Assembly: GCA_965248855.1 (NCBI GenBank)
Contig: CBDFKQ010000012.1
Span: forward strand, 372,001 to 436,000
DNA: 64,000 nucleotides
From: CBDFKQ01 sp965248855
GTDB taxonomy: Bacteria > Bacteroidota > Bacteroidia > Cytophagales > 172606-1
Direction of reading: 5' to 3'
The position numbers and the translations under genes are program-made. The notes under the pieces were generated by a model. The model searched no databases, was not told the DNA's origin, and was given only the letters and a program-made list of their open reading frames with translations. Numbering within the stretch: the first letter of the stretch is position 1; every line of letters begins with the position of its first letter. Of this stretch, positions 54,403 through 64,000 are shown piece after piece.

Positions 54403-57400
54403 TTATTTACCTTTCCTCTTCAGTACCTGTATATTATCTTTGTTTTTAGCAATAATAATCAATTCACCATCTTTTGATTTTAAAGTAACCATATCTCGCA
54501 CATCGCCATTGGCATATAAACCTATTTTATCATTTCTTACAGGATAAAAATTTCCTTTTCCATCTCCTTTTAATAATAATCCATAACTTGCATCAGCCTT
54601 TCCGTATTGCACCTGGTAAGGAAAAAAATTTCCCGCAATAAGCAAGTCAAGTGTTCCATCGCCATCATAATCATCGGAAAGGATTGCATTTACTTTTGAG
54701 AATTGAGCCTCATTAGATAAGGATTTTATTTTGAATTTTCCATTGCCCAGATTTTCAATATAAGAAGTATGAAGGTTTTCAAGTTTTAAAATTTTCGCTT
54801 TTTTTAATTGCTCTTCTGTGCATATTTTATTAATATCCGCTTTGGAATAATCTTTATAAAAAACAAATTTCTTTTTTAAAATTGGCATTTGTTCAAGCAA
54901 TTCATCTCGGGTAGCAATTGGATAATCTTTTCCATCGAGCCTTATACATACAATCGGATCTATCTTTCCATTGTCGTCAAGGTCCAGTGTGTATAAAGTC
55001 ATTGGTTGTTGGGCAGTGGGCTTCCATTGTAAATTGGTACCTGTATTCCCGGCAATAAAATCAATGTCACCATCTTTGTCAAAATCTTCCGCAAGAACAG
55101 ATGACCATAATCCGGATGAATTTTCGAGACCGGAGTTTTTCAATTCATTTAATTTACCATTTTTATTAATAAAAATTTTCAATGGCATCCAATCTCCCGT
55201 TATAACCAGGTCGGGCCATTTATCTCCGTTTATATCTGTCCAAACAGCATCTGTTACCATTCCGATATCTTTTAGGGCAGGGTTAACGTCCTTTGTGGCC
55301 AAAACAAATTTAATTTTTCCCGTTTTTATATCCGTTTCATTTCGCAGAATACCACCATAGCCCGGTGAAGGGAATTTGCCTCCATTAATTTTTCCTCCCA
55401 CATAAAGGTCAAGGTCACCATCCCTGTCATAATCGGCAGCCTTAACGCAACTACCGCTCGAAAACTCTCTTGGTATAGCATTGGTGTCTTTTCTGAAATT
55501 TCCCTTACCATCATTAATATAAAACCTGTCAGAAAGCATTAATGAACCTGTAGGGAATTCATTTCCGCCACTCACTACATACAAATCAAGGTCCTGATCA
55601 TTATCGGCATCAAAAAAAAGCGCACCCGTATCTTCGCATTCTTTATCAGCTTCAAATACGTTTTGTTTCAATTCCCGGAAAGTTACTTTATTGGTTTGCA
55701 AAAATATTTTGGAAACATTTCCGGCCGAACCTCCAACAAATACATCTTCAAGGCCGTCATTATTAACATCCCCCTTTGCCAGGCACGGCCCATCCATTGA
55801 AAGCTGATAAAGAAGTAATAATTCGCTTTTAAAATCTATATATTTATTTTCTTCGTGCTTGTATAAAAGCCCTGATAGTGCAGTAAAATCTGTAAACATT
55901 TTAGCCGATGGAGAAACAGATAAAATATCCTTTTTAACAGAACCCGATTGATTAATTTCCAATAAAGAATTTATTTTTACGTTTTTTATTTCAGAAACTG
56001 TACCATCGGGCCAGGTAATGGATACATCCACAGCTCCACCTGTTTTTCCCAAACCAAAATTTAAAACGTAATCCATTGAAGATTGAAAACCTCGGGAAGG
56101 GATTAATTCCTGTATTTGTTTTCTTTCCTTTTGGGAAACGTAAATTTTAGAACCTATCGCAAAAGTATTTTTTCCGGTGCCTTTTAATTTAATTTTTATA
56201 AAATTATTTTTTATTGTTTCATTGGACCGGTTTTCCCAAATACTTGCCTTATCGTTTGTATTATTTGCAACCAGTTCCAGATCGCCATCATTATCCAGGT
56301 CAACATAAACTGCGCCCGAGGACATTAAAGGAATATCAAGCCCCCAATCTTTGGTTTTATTTTTAAAAGTAAGATCACCATTATTAGAATACACAAAGTT
56401 GGATAACTTGGTAGTAGGCATTTTTTTTATTAATTCAAAAACCGGCATTATTGTATTCTGTTTATATGCCGCCTCCGAAGCATCCTGATATGTATATTTC
56501 AAAAAATCGAGATTGGTAAAATCTCTTAAAAAACCATTTGTAATGAAGATATCTTTATCTCCATTGTTATCGAAATCGGCCATTAAAGCCGACCAACTCC
56601 AATCTGTGTTATATATACCGGCCATTTGCCCTATTTCTGAAAAAAGCGGTGTGCCATCACTGTTGTTTCCCCGGTTTAATTGCAAAGTGTTGCGCATATT
56701 TTGGTGATGAAAGCCACTATTAATCATTAGGCTGTATTTTTCATATTCATCAGGTCCTTTTAATAATTTTTGACGTTCCAAGGGTTCGGGGAGCATATCT
56801 ACCACTAATATATCAGGCAATAAATCATTATTAAAATCGGCAATATCAGAGCCCATGGAAAATTTGGAAGTATGCCCTGTGGATGTTTTACTTACTTCGA
56901 TAAAAGTACCATTCTTGTTGTTCAGATAAAGATAATCCTGCTCCTCATAATCATTTGTTACATACAAGTCCATCCATCCGTCATTATTCATATCACCGGC
57001 ACAGGCACTTAGTCCGAAGTTAAGGCCTCCCCCATGAATACCTGCTTCTTCGCTTACTTCCGTAAATTTACCTCCATCGTTGCGGTATAACCTGTTACCA
57101 AATTGCGGGTGCCTCTTATTTCGAACTTTATCTGTATTAAAAAAAGGGGAATAATATCGTTGCGCATGGTTGGATTGAAACATATCCAAGTCACCGTCAT
57201 TATCAAAATCAAAAAAAGTGGACTGTGTTGAAAAAGTAAGAGGGGCATCCAATCCATAATCTTTGGCTCTTTCAACAAATGAAGGAATACCTTCAGCATT
57301 TATCCCGACATTTATATATAATTCATCATATAGGTTTTCTTTTGCTACAGGGCCGGAATACGACACATAAATATCAAGCAGCCCATCGCTGTTTATATCA

Positions 57401-57756
57401 GCAACCGTTACACCGGTTTTCCATCCATCACGGCCTTTCACACCGGCTTGAGCAGTAACATCTTTAAATGTCAAGTTTCCTTTGTTCAGGTATAATTTAT
57501 TTTCAACTGCATTTCCGGTGAAATATAAATCGCATAAACCGTCATTATTAAAATCAGCAGCGGCCACCCCTCCCCCATTGTAATAATATTCATAAACCAT
57601 TACATTTTTTTCCGGTGATTCATTGATGATGTTATTGAAATTGATGCCGGATTTATTGCTTTCAATTTGAGAAAATAATGTTTTTTTATGGTTACAAGCC
57701 TGAAGAAACAGCAAGAAAGCAGAAAGTAGAATATAAAAATTTCTGAATTTATTCAT
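54403..57756 (-). CDS. VCBS/FG-GAP-repeat lipoprotein with ASPIC/UnbV domains
   Basis: The 1,117 residues start with a lipoprotein signal (FYILLSAFLLFLQAC; lipobox LQAC). Many calcium-binding FG-GAP/VCBS loops of the form D-x-N-x-D-G-x-x-D follow (AADFNNDGLCDLYF, DFDNDGDLDMFQ, DYDRDGDLDLYVGG), building beta-propellers. An ASPIC/UnbV segment lies near residue 570 (VDVSITWPDGTVSEIKN). Such proteins are usually encoded beside SusC/SusD pairs and are exposed on the outer membrane, where they may bind glycans or proteins. A hairpin separates it from susD, 72 bases upstream. Confidence 0.88.
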   Translation of the reverse strand: MNKFRNFYILLSAFLLFLQACNHKKTLFSQIESNKSGINFNNIINESPEKNVMVYEYYYNGGGVAAADFNNDGLCDLYFTGNAVENKLYLNKGNLTFKDVTAQAGVKGRDGWKTGVTVADINSDGLLDIYVSYSGPVAKENLYDELYINVGINAEGIPSFVERAKDYGLDAPLTFSTQSTFFDFDNDGDLDMFQSNHAQRYYSPFFNTDKVRNKRHPQFGNRLYRNDGGKFTEVSEEAGIHGGGLNFGLSACAGDMNNDGWMDLYVTNDYEEQDYLYLNNKNGTFIEVSKTSTGHTSKFSMGSDIADFNNDLLPDILVVDMLPEPLERQKLLKGPDEYEKYSLMINSGFHHQNMRNTLQLNRGNNSDGTPLFSEIGQMAGIYNTDWSWSALMADFDNNGDKDIFITNGFLRDFTNLDFLKYTYQDASEAAYKQNTIMPVFELIKKMPTTKLSNFVYSNNGDLTFKNKTKDWGLDIPLMSSGAVYVDLDNDGDLELVANNTNDKASIWENRSNETIKNNFIKIKLKGTGKNTFAIGSKIYVSQKERKQIQELIPSRGFQSSMDYVLNFGLGKTGGAVDVSITWPDGTVSEIKNVKINSLLEINQSGSVKKDILSVSPSAKMFTDFTALSGLLYKHEENKYIDFKSELLLLYQLSMDGPCLAKGDVNNDGLEDVFVGGSAGNVSKIFLQTNKVTFRELKQNVFEADKECEDTGALFFDADNDQDLDLYVVSGGNEFPTGSLMLSDRFYINDGKGNFRKDTNAIPREFSSGSCVKAADYDRDGDLDLYVGGKINGGKFPSPGYGGILRNETDIKTGKIKFVLATKDVNPALKDIGMVTDAVWTDINGDKWPDLVITGDWMPLKIFINKNGKLNELKNSGLENSSGLWSSVLAEDFDKDGDIDFIAGNTGTNLQWKPTAQQPMTLYTLDLDDNGKIDPIVCIRLDGKDYPIATRDELLEQMPILKKKFVFYKDYSKADINKICTEEQLKKAKILKLENLHTSYIENLGNGKFKIKSLSNEAQFSKVNAILSDDYDGDGTLDLLIAGNFFPYQVQYGKADASYGLLLKGDGKGNFYPVRNDKIGLYANGDVRDMVTLKSKDGELIIIAKNKDNIQVLKRKGK

Positions 57757-57775
57757 AACTATATGTGATTTTTTG

Positions 57776-57815
57776 AAAAAAAAGGCACCTCATAAAATAT
57801 AAGGTGCCTTTTTTT
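57776..57815 (-). terminator. Hairpin between susD and the VCBS gene (possible attenuator)
   Basis: aaaaaggcacct and aggtgcctttttt form a strong stem with A and T runs. It lies between two same-strand genes and could partly end transcription after susD. Confidence 0.8.
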
Positions 57816-57828
57816 AATTATTAATTAT

Positions 57829-59484
57829 TTACCAACCCGGGTTTTGAACAAGCTTACCTCCGTATTTATTAATTTCAGATTGCTCAATAGGAAAAAGCCT
57901 GTCTTTGGGATCATAAACTAAATCCTGTTTCTTAAAAACTGTATAAGTGGTTCTGGCTGAATCTATCTGCATTCCATAGATAGGCTGAGCTAGTATAGTG
58001 TTCGCTAAGTATTGCCCACCCGCATCTTTCCATCTGCGTAAGTCAAAAAATCTGTGTTCTTCAAAGGCTAATTCAATAAGGCGTTCATGTCGGATTCTAT
58101 CACGCATTTGATCTTTCGTTAGGCCTGCCGCCAATGGGGGCATGCTTACACTTGGTCGCATACGGATATCGTTAATTGCACTATAAACACTTGCATCAGG
58201 CCCGGTAGCTTCATTCACAGCTTCCGCGTAATTTAATTTAACCTCAGCAAGCCTGATATTATTCCAGTTATTGTACCCATTGTTAAAATCCGCTGTAATA
58301 ATTGCAGGATCCAAAAATTTCCTTAAGTAATAACCTGTTTTAGTCGCATCATTTGATTTACCGCCAATTCCCTGAAAAGCACCCTTTGTTAAATTTAACG
58401 TATCTCCTATCCATATAGACTTATCATGAAGAACGGTAGCATCAAATCTTGGATCGCGGTTTTTATATGGGTCAAGTGGTTTATAAAGCGGGGATTTATC
58501 GAAGGTCAAGCCATCAGTCATTTCATATTGGTCAACTAAATTTTGAGTTGGTTGGGTACCTCCCCAACCACCACGAGAAGCCGGGGCATTCCATTGGTTA
58601 GCTTGATGTATCCTGTTTGTAGCTTTTGATAAATATTGCCTTGCAAAAATAACTTCACTGTTATTGTTATTTGCTGCCCAAAATAATTGTTCATAATTCG
58701 GAAATAAGGAATAATCGGGCATATTTAAAACGGCTAAAGATGCTTGTGCCGATTCATTCCAACGTTCTGCATATAACAGCTGCCTTCCTTTAAGTGCCAA
58801 GGCTGCGGCTTTAGTAGCACGACCAACATCTTTCCCTGTGAATTTTACGGGAAGCAGTAATGCGGCACTGTCCAAATCACTCACAATAAGATTCACACAT
58901 TCATCATAAGTATTTCTTGGAACCAGTAAGGCGTCCTGGCTTTCAGTAAAAGATTGTGGCCTTTTAATGATAGGAACCCCACCGTATAATTTAACAAGCT
59001 CGTGATAAAACAAGGCCCTCAAAAAATAAGCTTCACCCTTAATGGTTTTTTTTAGGGCGATTTTATCTATATCACTTGCAGGAACCGGTACACCATCTAT
59101 TTGCCCTAATATAGTATTTGCTCTACGTACATAATTGTACCAATTGGCCCATGGGGTTGGAATATTTCCATCCCAAGGTACTGCAAACCTTGGAATATTG
59201 GTGGGTGAAACATTTCCTTGTTGCCATAAGTGAGCCACAGCCCAAGGGTAACCGGTATATCCTATATCTGTAGCATCATCAAGTAAATAAAAACCCCTTT
59301 CATAGCCTGATGGAACTCCGGTATAGGTTTCATTTAAAAAGGCTTGTGCAAAACCCAAATCCTGAAAAACTGCATCGTCAGTTACTAGACTTTGTGGATT
59401 TGTATTCAGGAAATCCTTATTGCATCCGGCAAATAGAAATGAAACACCGGCAAAACAATAAAATATAAAGTTATTTAGTTTCAT
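57829..59484 (-). CDS. SusD/RagB-family nutrient-binding outer-membrane lipoprotein
   Basis: The 551 residues open with a lipoprotein signal (FIFYCFAGVSFLFAGC; lipobox FAGC) and the SusD N-terminal pattern CNKDFLNTNPQSLVTDD. TPR-like helices carry KGEAYFLRALFYHELVKLYG, the RagB hallmark, and the C-terminal SusD region has RHERLIELAFEEHRFFDLRR. It caps the SusC barrel encoded 11 bases upstream and captures an oligosaccharide or peptide. No glycosidase is encoded within the visible part of the locus. Confidence 0.95.
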   Translation of the reverse strand: MKLNNFIFYCFAGVSFLFAGCNKDFLNTNPQSLVTDDAVFQDLGFAQAFLNETYTGVPSGYERGFYLLDDATDIGYTGYPWAVAHLWQQGNVSPTNIPRFAVPWDGNIPTPWANWYNYVRRANTILGQIDGVPVPASDIDKIALKKTIKGEAYFLRALFYHELVKLYGGVPIIKRPQSFTESQDALLVPRNTYDECVNLIVSDLDSAALLLPVKFTGKDVGRATKAAALALKGRQLLYAERWNESAQASLAVLNMPDYSLFPNYEQLFWAANNNNSEVIFARQYLSKATNRIHQANQWNAPASRGGWGGTQPTQNLVDQYEMTDGLTFDKSPLYKPLDPYKNRDPRFDATVLHDKSIWIGDTLNLTKGAFQGIGGKSNDATKTGYYLRKFLDPAIITADFNNGYNNWNNIRLAEVKLNYAEAVNEATGPDASVYSAINDIRMRPSVSMPPLAAGLTKDQMRDRIRHERLIELAFEEHRFFDLRRWKDAGGQYLANTILAQPIYGMQIDSARTTYTVFKKQDLVYDPKDRLFPIEQSEINKYGGKLVQNPGW

Positions 59485-59495
59485 AAAACGTAAGA

Positions 59496-62400
59496 TTAAA
59501 AAGTTACATTAATACCTATTGCATATACCTTTTGTTGAGGATAAAACCACCCCCTTGTTGAATTGGCACTTATATTACCTCCATCAGAGCCGGGACCTTC
59601 AGGATCTACTACTTTTAATTTATCAAAAGTCAATAGGTTTTGTCCACTCACAAATAACCTGGCAGGGCCCATACTTATCTTTGAAGTAAGGCTTGATGGA
59701 ATTGTATATCCCAATTGTAAGTTTTTCAACCTTATATAAGAAGCATCTTTTAACCAGTAGGATGATTGTTGAAGGTTATTGCCTCCGGGAGTGGCCGTTA
59801 AGCGTGGGTATTTTGCATTATGGTTTTCGGGTGTCCAATGGTTTGTTTCATCAGCAAGTGGCTTTGATCCATTATAAAACGGCCAGGCCAACTCACCCGT
59901 AACGAAGGTGCTCACTCTGGTAGCCCCTTGAAAAAGAACACTTAAATCAAAACCTTTGAAATTAATTCCCGCAGAAGCTCCAAAAATAATTTGTGGTATG
60001 GCCGATCTTCCAATAGCCGCCTGATCATTACCATCCACTTTACCATCAGGTTTACCGGTAAATTTGCCATCTGTACCCTGTCCATTTACATCCGCGTAAC
60101 GAATATCGCCGGGTTTAACTGCATTTTGTTGTTTGGGAGCATTATTGATTTCCTCTTGGGAATTGAACAGGCCAATTGCCTGATATCCAAAAAACTGGCC
60201 TACGGGCCTACCCGCCTGACGGGTATTAGGGTTTACATCTGCATTTTCACCAATAGTTATAATCTTACTATGAGCATAAGTAAAATTACCTTTAACAAAA
60301 TAAGTAAGTTTACTTCCCAGATTAACTGAATTTTCGTGTGTCAAAGAAAATTCAAAACCTTTGTTATCAACAATCCCTGCATTTTGAGTAGGTGCGCCTT
60401 GTCCTATACTTTGTGGATATGGTTGTGTATTTGCAATTAAAATACCTGAGGTTCTTTTAGAAAATACATCAAATTCAAAACTCAACAACTTTTTGAAAAT
60501 ACTTCCGTCTAAGCCTATATTGAATGATTTTGCCGTTTCCCAAGTTGAATTGGGGTCAGCTGCAGCTAATGGATATAAGCCTGTGTAAACCTTACGGGAA
60601 TCTAACTCACCAAATACATATCCATCCCCATATCCATAGGATGGAAGATATCGATAACCGGGTATGCGATCATTGCCTAAAATTCCATAAGAGGCACGTA
60701 TTTTTAAATATTCAATGAAAGAGAGATTGTCTTTTATAAAGTTCTCTTCCGATATCTTCCATCCGCCGGAGATAGAAGGAAAAAATCCGTACTGTTTTGC
60801 CTTTGAATGAGCGAAAGTAGAAACTCCATCATACCTAAAACTTCCCTCGATAAAATATTTGTTATCAAAGTTATAATTCAAACGGCCTACTACACCTTTC
60901 CGTGTAAGAATATCGGCTTGAAAACTACCATCATTATTAATACCACCTCCAGCAATTTTTTGAGTGGCTGCATCTCCTGCAAGTAATTGATCTACGCTAC
61001 TTGCGATAAAATTGTCCCTTGAGCCATAAAGGTTATCGTATGTAGACTTATTTTGAGTATATAAAATTAGCGCGCCAATGCTATGCTTACCAAAAGTACG
61101 CGCATAATTTAAATGGGCTTCAAGCGTTAAAGAACTACTTTGATTAAAACCTTGACTAAGTTTAATAGTATTTATATTTGCGCCTTGAAACGGCAAATAT
61201 GTGCTTGTAGGTGTATCATAGCTATACACCTTATAAGGTGTTCTAAACGCTTTATCTGTATGGTAAGTCCTATCATAAGCCATCACTCCTTTTACAGACA
61301 AGCCTTTAATAAAATTCAACTGTTGGTTAAGTGTTAATGTTGTCAACAAAGTATTATCTTGATTTTTTTGATACCCCCCATTCTTTGCAGCTTCAATAGG
61401 GTTTCTGCCTGTTGGAAATGATCCGGGAAGACCGTTAGGATAATAAGCTGTATAAACAGGAGGTGCGAATAGGGCATAATATAAAAGTTGATTCGCCGGA
61501 TCCGAAGGAGCATCCCTGTCTTCAGAGCGGCCGCTTACATCAAGTGATATGCGGGTGGAATTTGTTACGTTAGCATCAACATTTGAACGAAAATTGTACC
61601 TTTTAAAACCACTGTTAGCATAAAGCCCTTTTTGATTTACATGGCCCAGTGATATAAAATATCGGATTTTTTCAGTTCCTCCATTTAGTGATAAATTATA
61701 TTGTTGCTGAGGGGCATATTTGGGCAACAGCGTTTTTACCCAATCAGTATTTGGGTAGTTAATTGGGTCTGAACCGTTTTGAAATTTATCAAGTTGTGTC
61801 TGGGTATAAGTAGGTGCATTTCCATCCGCAACATTTGCCTCGTTTAATAATTTAGCATATCCATAGGAATCCAGGTATTTAGGCAAGCGTGTAGGCCTTT
61901 GAAAATCGGTCCTTGCCGAAAAAGACAAAGTAGATTTTCCCGCTTTTCCTCTTTTGGTTGTAACCAATATTACACCGTTTGCAGCCCTCACACCATACAC
62001 TGCAGCCGACGCGGGATCTTTTAAGATAGTTAATGATTCAATTTCATTAGGGTCAATTTGCGAAAAATTTGCCCTGGGGATACCATCTACTACAATTAAA
62101 GGATTAACATTGCCATTCCCATTATCAATAGTACTAACACCCCTGATTAAAATTTGTGAGCCATCTTGACCTGGTTCTCCATTTCTTTGAACAGCTATTA
62201 CACCGGATAATTTACCTACTAACGCATTGCTGATATCAGCTACCGGTGCCTGCACCAGTTCTTTTGTACCAACCGTGCTAAGCGCGCCGGTATAACTTTC
62301 TTTCTTAACTTCTCCATAACCGATTACTACCACTTCGTTAAGTGTTTTAATATCCGTAATAAGAGCTACATTTATTTCGGTTTGTGTACCAATTTCAACT

Positions 62401-62975
62401 TCCTTTGTTGTATACCCGATAAATGAAAAAGTTAGTGTTTTGGCATCTTCAGGCACTTGAAGAGAATAATTTCCTTCCGCGTCGGTGGTGGTTCCTATGG
62501 TAGTTCCTTTTACGGCTACGTTAACTCCCGGAATAGGCAAGCCGGTTTCGTCAGTTATTTTTCCTTTTACAGTATTTGCAAGCTTTATTGTGGCATCATC
62601 CATTTTAGATTTTACATCTTTTGTTTTTAATACTATACCTCCATCAATTTCAATATATTCAATATCATTACTGAATATGCTGTGTAATACTTCATTGATA
62701 GTAACTTCATTTACTGCCAGAGTAACTCTGATATTTGTGTTTATTGTTTTGGGATTGTAGGTAAAATCAACTGAGGATTGCTTTTCTATTTCCGATAAAA
62801 TTATTTTTATCTCTTTATTATTTACATGAAGTGATATTTTTTTATCAAGTACACCCTGCCCTTTTATGTTGGCGGCAGAGGCCAGAGAGGTTAATACTAC
62901 TGCTATAAATATTTGTGCCAGTGTAACACGCATAACATTAAGTAGAAAACCTTTGATAGGTTTAAGTTTATTCAT
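59496..62975 (-). CDS. SusC/RagA-family TonB-linked outer-membrane transporter
   Basis: The 1,159 residues have a signal segment (about residues 10-33). An STN domain follows (about 45-115: NVNNKEIKIILSEIEKQ-like, EYIEIDGGIVLKTK), which contacts the FecR anti-sigma factor. A carboxypeptidase-like domain (about 130-210), the SusC plug (about 215-345: LNEVVVIGYGEVKKESYTGA, AAVYGVRAANGVILVTTKRG) and a barrel ending INVTF complete it. It imports the ligand captured by SusD using TonB energy. The presence of STN plus an adjacent FecR gene points to trans-envelope signalling that induces the locus. Confidence 0.95.
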   Translation of the reverse strand: MNKLKPIKGFLLNVMRVTLAQIFIAVVLTSLASAANIKGQGVLDKKISLHVNNKEIKIILSEIEKQSSVDFTYNPKTINTNIRVTLAVNEVTINEVLHSIFSNDIEYIEIDGGIVLKTKDVKSKMDDATIKLANTVKGKITDETGLPIPGVNVAVKGTTIGTTTDAEGNYSLQVPEDAKTLTFSFIGYTTKEVEIGTQTEINVALITDIKTLNEVVVIGYGEVKKESYTGALSTVGTKELVQAPVADISNALVGKLSGVIAVQRNGEPGQDGSQILIRGVSTIDNGNGNVNPLIVVDGIPRANFSQIDPNEIESLTILKDPASAAVYGVRAANGVILVTTKRGKAGKSTLSFSARTDFQRPTRLPKYLDSYGYAKLLNEANVADGNAPTYTQTQLDKFQNGSDPINYPNTDWVKTLLPKYAPQQQYNLSLNGGTEKIRYFISLGHVNQKGLYANSGFKRYNFRSNVDANVTNSTRISLDVSGRSEDRDAPSDPANQLLYYALFAPPVYTAYYPNGLPGSFPTGRNPIEAAKNGGYQKNQDNTLLTTLTLNQQLNFIKGLSVKGVMAYDRTYHTDKAFRTPYKVYSYDTPTSTYLPFQGANINTIKLSQGFNQSSSLTLEAHLNYARTFGKHSIGALILYTQNKSTYDNLYGSRDNFIASSVDQLLAGDAATQKIAGGGINNDGSFQADILTRKGVVGRLNYNFDNKYFIEGSFRYDGVSTFAHSKAKQYGFFPSISGGWKISEENFIKDNLSFIEYLKIRASYGILGNDRIPGYRYLPSYGYGDGYVFGELDSRKVYTGLYPLAAADPNSTWETAKSFNIGLDGSIFKKLLSFEFDVFSKRTSGILIANTQPYPQSIGQGAPTQNAGIVDNKGFEFSLTHENSVNLGSKLTYFVKGNFTYAHSKIITIGENADVNPNTRQAGRPVGQFFGYQAIGLFNSQEEINNAPKQQNAVKPGDIRYADVNGQGTDGKFTGKPDGKVDGNDQAAIGRSAIPQIIFGASAGINFKGFDLSVLFQGATRVSTFVTGELAWPFYNGSKPLADETNHWTPENHNAKYPRLTATPGGNNLQQSSYWLKDASYIRLKNLQLGYTIPSSLTSKISMGPARLFVSGQNLLTFDKLKVVDPEGPGSDGGNISANSTRGWFYPQQKVYAIGINVTF

Positions 62976-63018
62976 ATCTTTATTACGTTTTTGTTTGAAA
63001 ATGCAAAAATGAGTTAGG

Positions 63019-63035
63019 GCGCATTCTGAATGCGC
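63019..63035 (-). repeat. GC-rich hairpin in the FecR-SusC intergenic region
   Basis: gcgcattc and gaatgcgc are perfect 8-base arms. The hairpin lies in the leader before susC. Confidence 0.5.
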
Positions 63036-63042
63036 TGTTATC

Positions 63043-63077
63043 AGAAGCCGTAGATGCTCGTAACATCTCTGGCTTCT
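63043..63077 (+). terminator. Hairpin with T-run facing the opposite strand, between fecR and susC
   Basis: agaagccgtagatg and catctctggcttct pair imperfectly. The T-run follows on the plus strand, where no gene is read, so on the minus strand it acts only as a leader hairpin. Confidence 0.45.
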
Positions 63078-63134
63078 TTTTTTATTATATCATATACTAT
63101 TTATCATAGGCATCTAATCGTTTAGTTTAAAAAA

Positions 63135-64000
63135 TTAATTACATCCTTTACCCGCAATTAAAATATGGGTTTCCTCTATTGAGTATGTAGCCCCAATAGC
63201 TTTGCATATTTTATCAAGCCGGTTATATATTCCTCCATCTGTAACGGAGGTTGTGAGCGTGCATTCTGCAAATTTTTTCTCGTCCAATTCTATTTTAATT
63301 CCATACAATTTTTCAAGGGCTTTTATTATTTCTATAACCGGTGCATCTTCAAAACGTACTGTTTTTATTTTATCAAATGAAATTACTGGCTGAGGATTGG
63401 ATATGAGTGAACGGGTAGCTTTATTTTCATTAAGATTGTAAATTAGCTGTTGGTTAGGTATTAAAACATTTTCGGTCTCCACCCTACTTAATACTTCTTT
63501 GTTTGTGTAAACATAAACTTTACCTGTTTTTACAGCAACGGTTACGTTCTCGTCTCCATTTATTGCCTTCACTCTAAAACTTGTACCTAAAACTTTCGTT
63601 ATAACTTCTTTTGAATAGACTAGAAAAGGCCTTTCGGGGATACGTGCTACATCAAAAAAAGCTTCGCCTGACAGATAAACTTCCCTTTGATGCCCGGCAA
63701 ACTTTTCAGAAAAACTTAATTTAGATCCCGGCATTAACGTTATCCTTGATCCATCGGGTAAATTAATATTTTTATCCCTTTGCTCGTTATTATAAACCTG
63801 CACCATATCTCTTACAAACACTTTAGAAGCAACACTTTCTGCTTTCGGTATTTTATAAAAAGCCTTTATTATAAGAAAAGAAACCGCAGTAATAAGTATA
63901 ATACTTGCAGCTGCTTTATATTTCCACAAATTGGAAGTAAAACGTTTTTCTATAGTTCGCGTTCCTTTTGATGCATGAATATGCTTATTTATTACTTCCC
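63135..64000 (-). CDS. FecR-family anti-sigma factor, N-terminus beyond window edge
   Basis: The frame is open to position 64000 (KGTRTIEKRF before the TM helix), so the start is outside. One TM helix (AAASIILITAVSFLIIKAFY) precedes the periplasmic FecR domain (NLPDGSRITLMPGSKLSFSE, VLGTSFRVKAINGDENVTVA) and the C-terminal DUF4974 domain (FEDAPVIEIIKALEKLYGIK). It should transmit the ligand-bound SusC/STN signal to a cytoplasmic ECF sigma factor, probably encoded just beyond the edge. The neighbouring SusC/SusD genes are the expected targets. Confidence 0.93.
   Translation of the reverse strand, partial: EVINKHIHASKGTRTIEKRFTSNLWKYKAAASIILITAVSFLIIKAFYKIPKAESVASKVFVRDMVQVYNNEQRDKNINLPDGSRITLMPGSKLSFSEKFAGHQREVYLSGEAFFDVARIPERPFLVYSKEVITKVLGTSFRVKAINGDENVTVAVKTGKVYVYTNKEVLSRVETENVLIPNQQLIYNLNENKATRSLISNPQPVISFDKIKTVRFEDAPVIEIIKALEKLYGIKIELDEKKFAECTLTTSVTDGGIYNRLDKICKAIGATYSIEETHILIAGKGCN

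Overview
The window is AT-rich chromosomal DNA from a member of the Bacteroidota, probably close to Chitinophagaceae/Sphingobacteriales. The evidence is a SusC/SusD pair with a FecR-type anti-sigma factor, a type IX secretion (T9SS) C-terminal sorting domain, a Porin_10-type porin, a TonB receptor/DUF4249 pair, and TAnnTTTG-type promoters. TTG starts are common (BamA-like protein, rsmA, exonuclease). No rRNA, tRNA or CRISPR array was seen.

Layout. 0-4.3 kb is a decayed stretch: an M17 aminopeptidase with a frameshift, a BamA-like barrel protein and rsmA (both intact), an HD-hydrolase pseudogene broken by a small tandem duplication, a YdeI-family fragment and a frameshifted VOC gene. 4.3-10.5 kb carries a WYL regulator, an OmpH-like lipoprotein, a PP2C-like/LysM protein whose metal-binding residues look lost, an MFS transporter, an NTF2-like protein with a decayed partial copy, and a DoxX-like protein. 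11-14.8 kb holds a TonB receptor/DUF4249 pair and a small membrane protein. 14.8-17.9 kb holds a hotdog thioesterase with two compensating indels, then metE behind a cobalamin riboswitch and a well-matched promoter.

18-20 kb is a small-gene region with DUF1697, two small unknown ORFs, an LRR-like pseudogene and the apparent tail of a lost larger protein. 20-28 kb has a carboxylesterase, a GH13 branching-type enzyme, two stress-like small proteins, an M20 dipeptidase, an IS110 remnant, and an ECF sigma factor followed by a fusion of an anti-sigma-like domain with a periplasmic trypsin-like protease. 28-31.8 kb is a minus-strand operon of unknown function: two coiled-coil four-TM membrane proteins, a lipoprotein with a VWA-like fold and a small soluble protein. 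It is my best candidate for an undescribed system. 31.9-43.9 kb is one giant gene (about 3,990 residues) for a T9SS-exported, repeat-built surface protein whose DNA repeats look homogenised by recombination.

44-54 kb has a Fur-family regulator and DnaQ-like exonuclease, an ECF sigma operon, a PorT-like barrel, an M28 peptidase, a GNAT acetyltransferase, a prohibitin-like lipoprotein, a putative porin and a sterol-desaturase-family enzyme. 54-64 kb is a polymer-uptake type locus read leftwards: FecR (cut by the window edge), SusC, SusD and a VCBS/ASPIC-UnbV protein, with a hairpin between susD and the last gene that could lower its expression.

Indels and truncations cluster at 0.6-4.3, 14.8, 19 and 25.8 kb. 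Some, such as the homopolymer indels in the thioesterase, could be sequencing error; others (truncation, duplication, transposase fragment) look like real decay.
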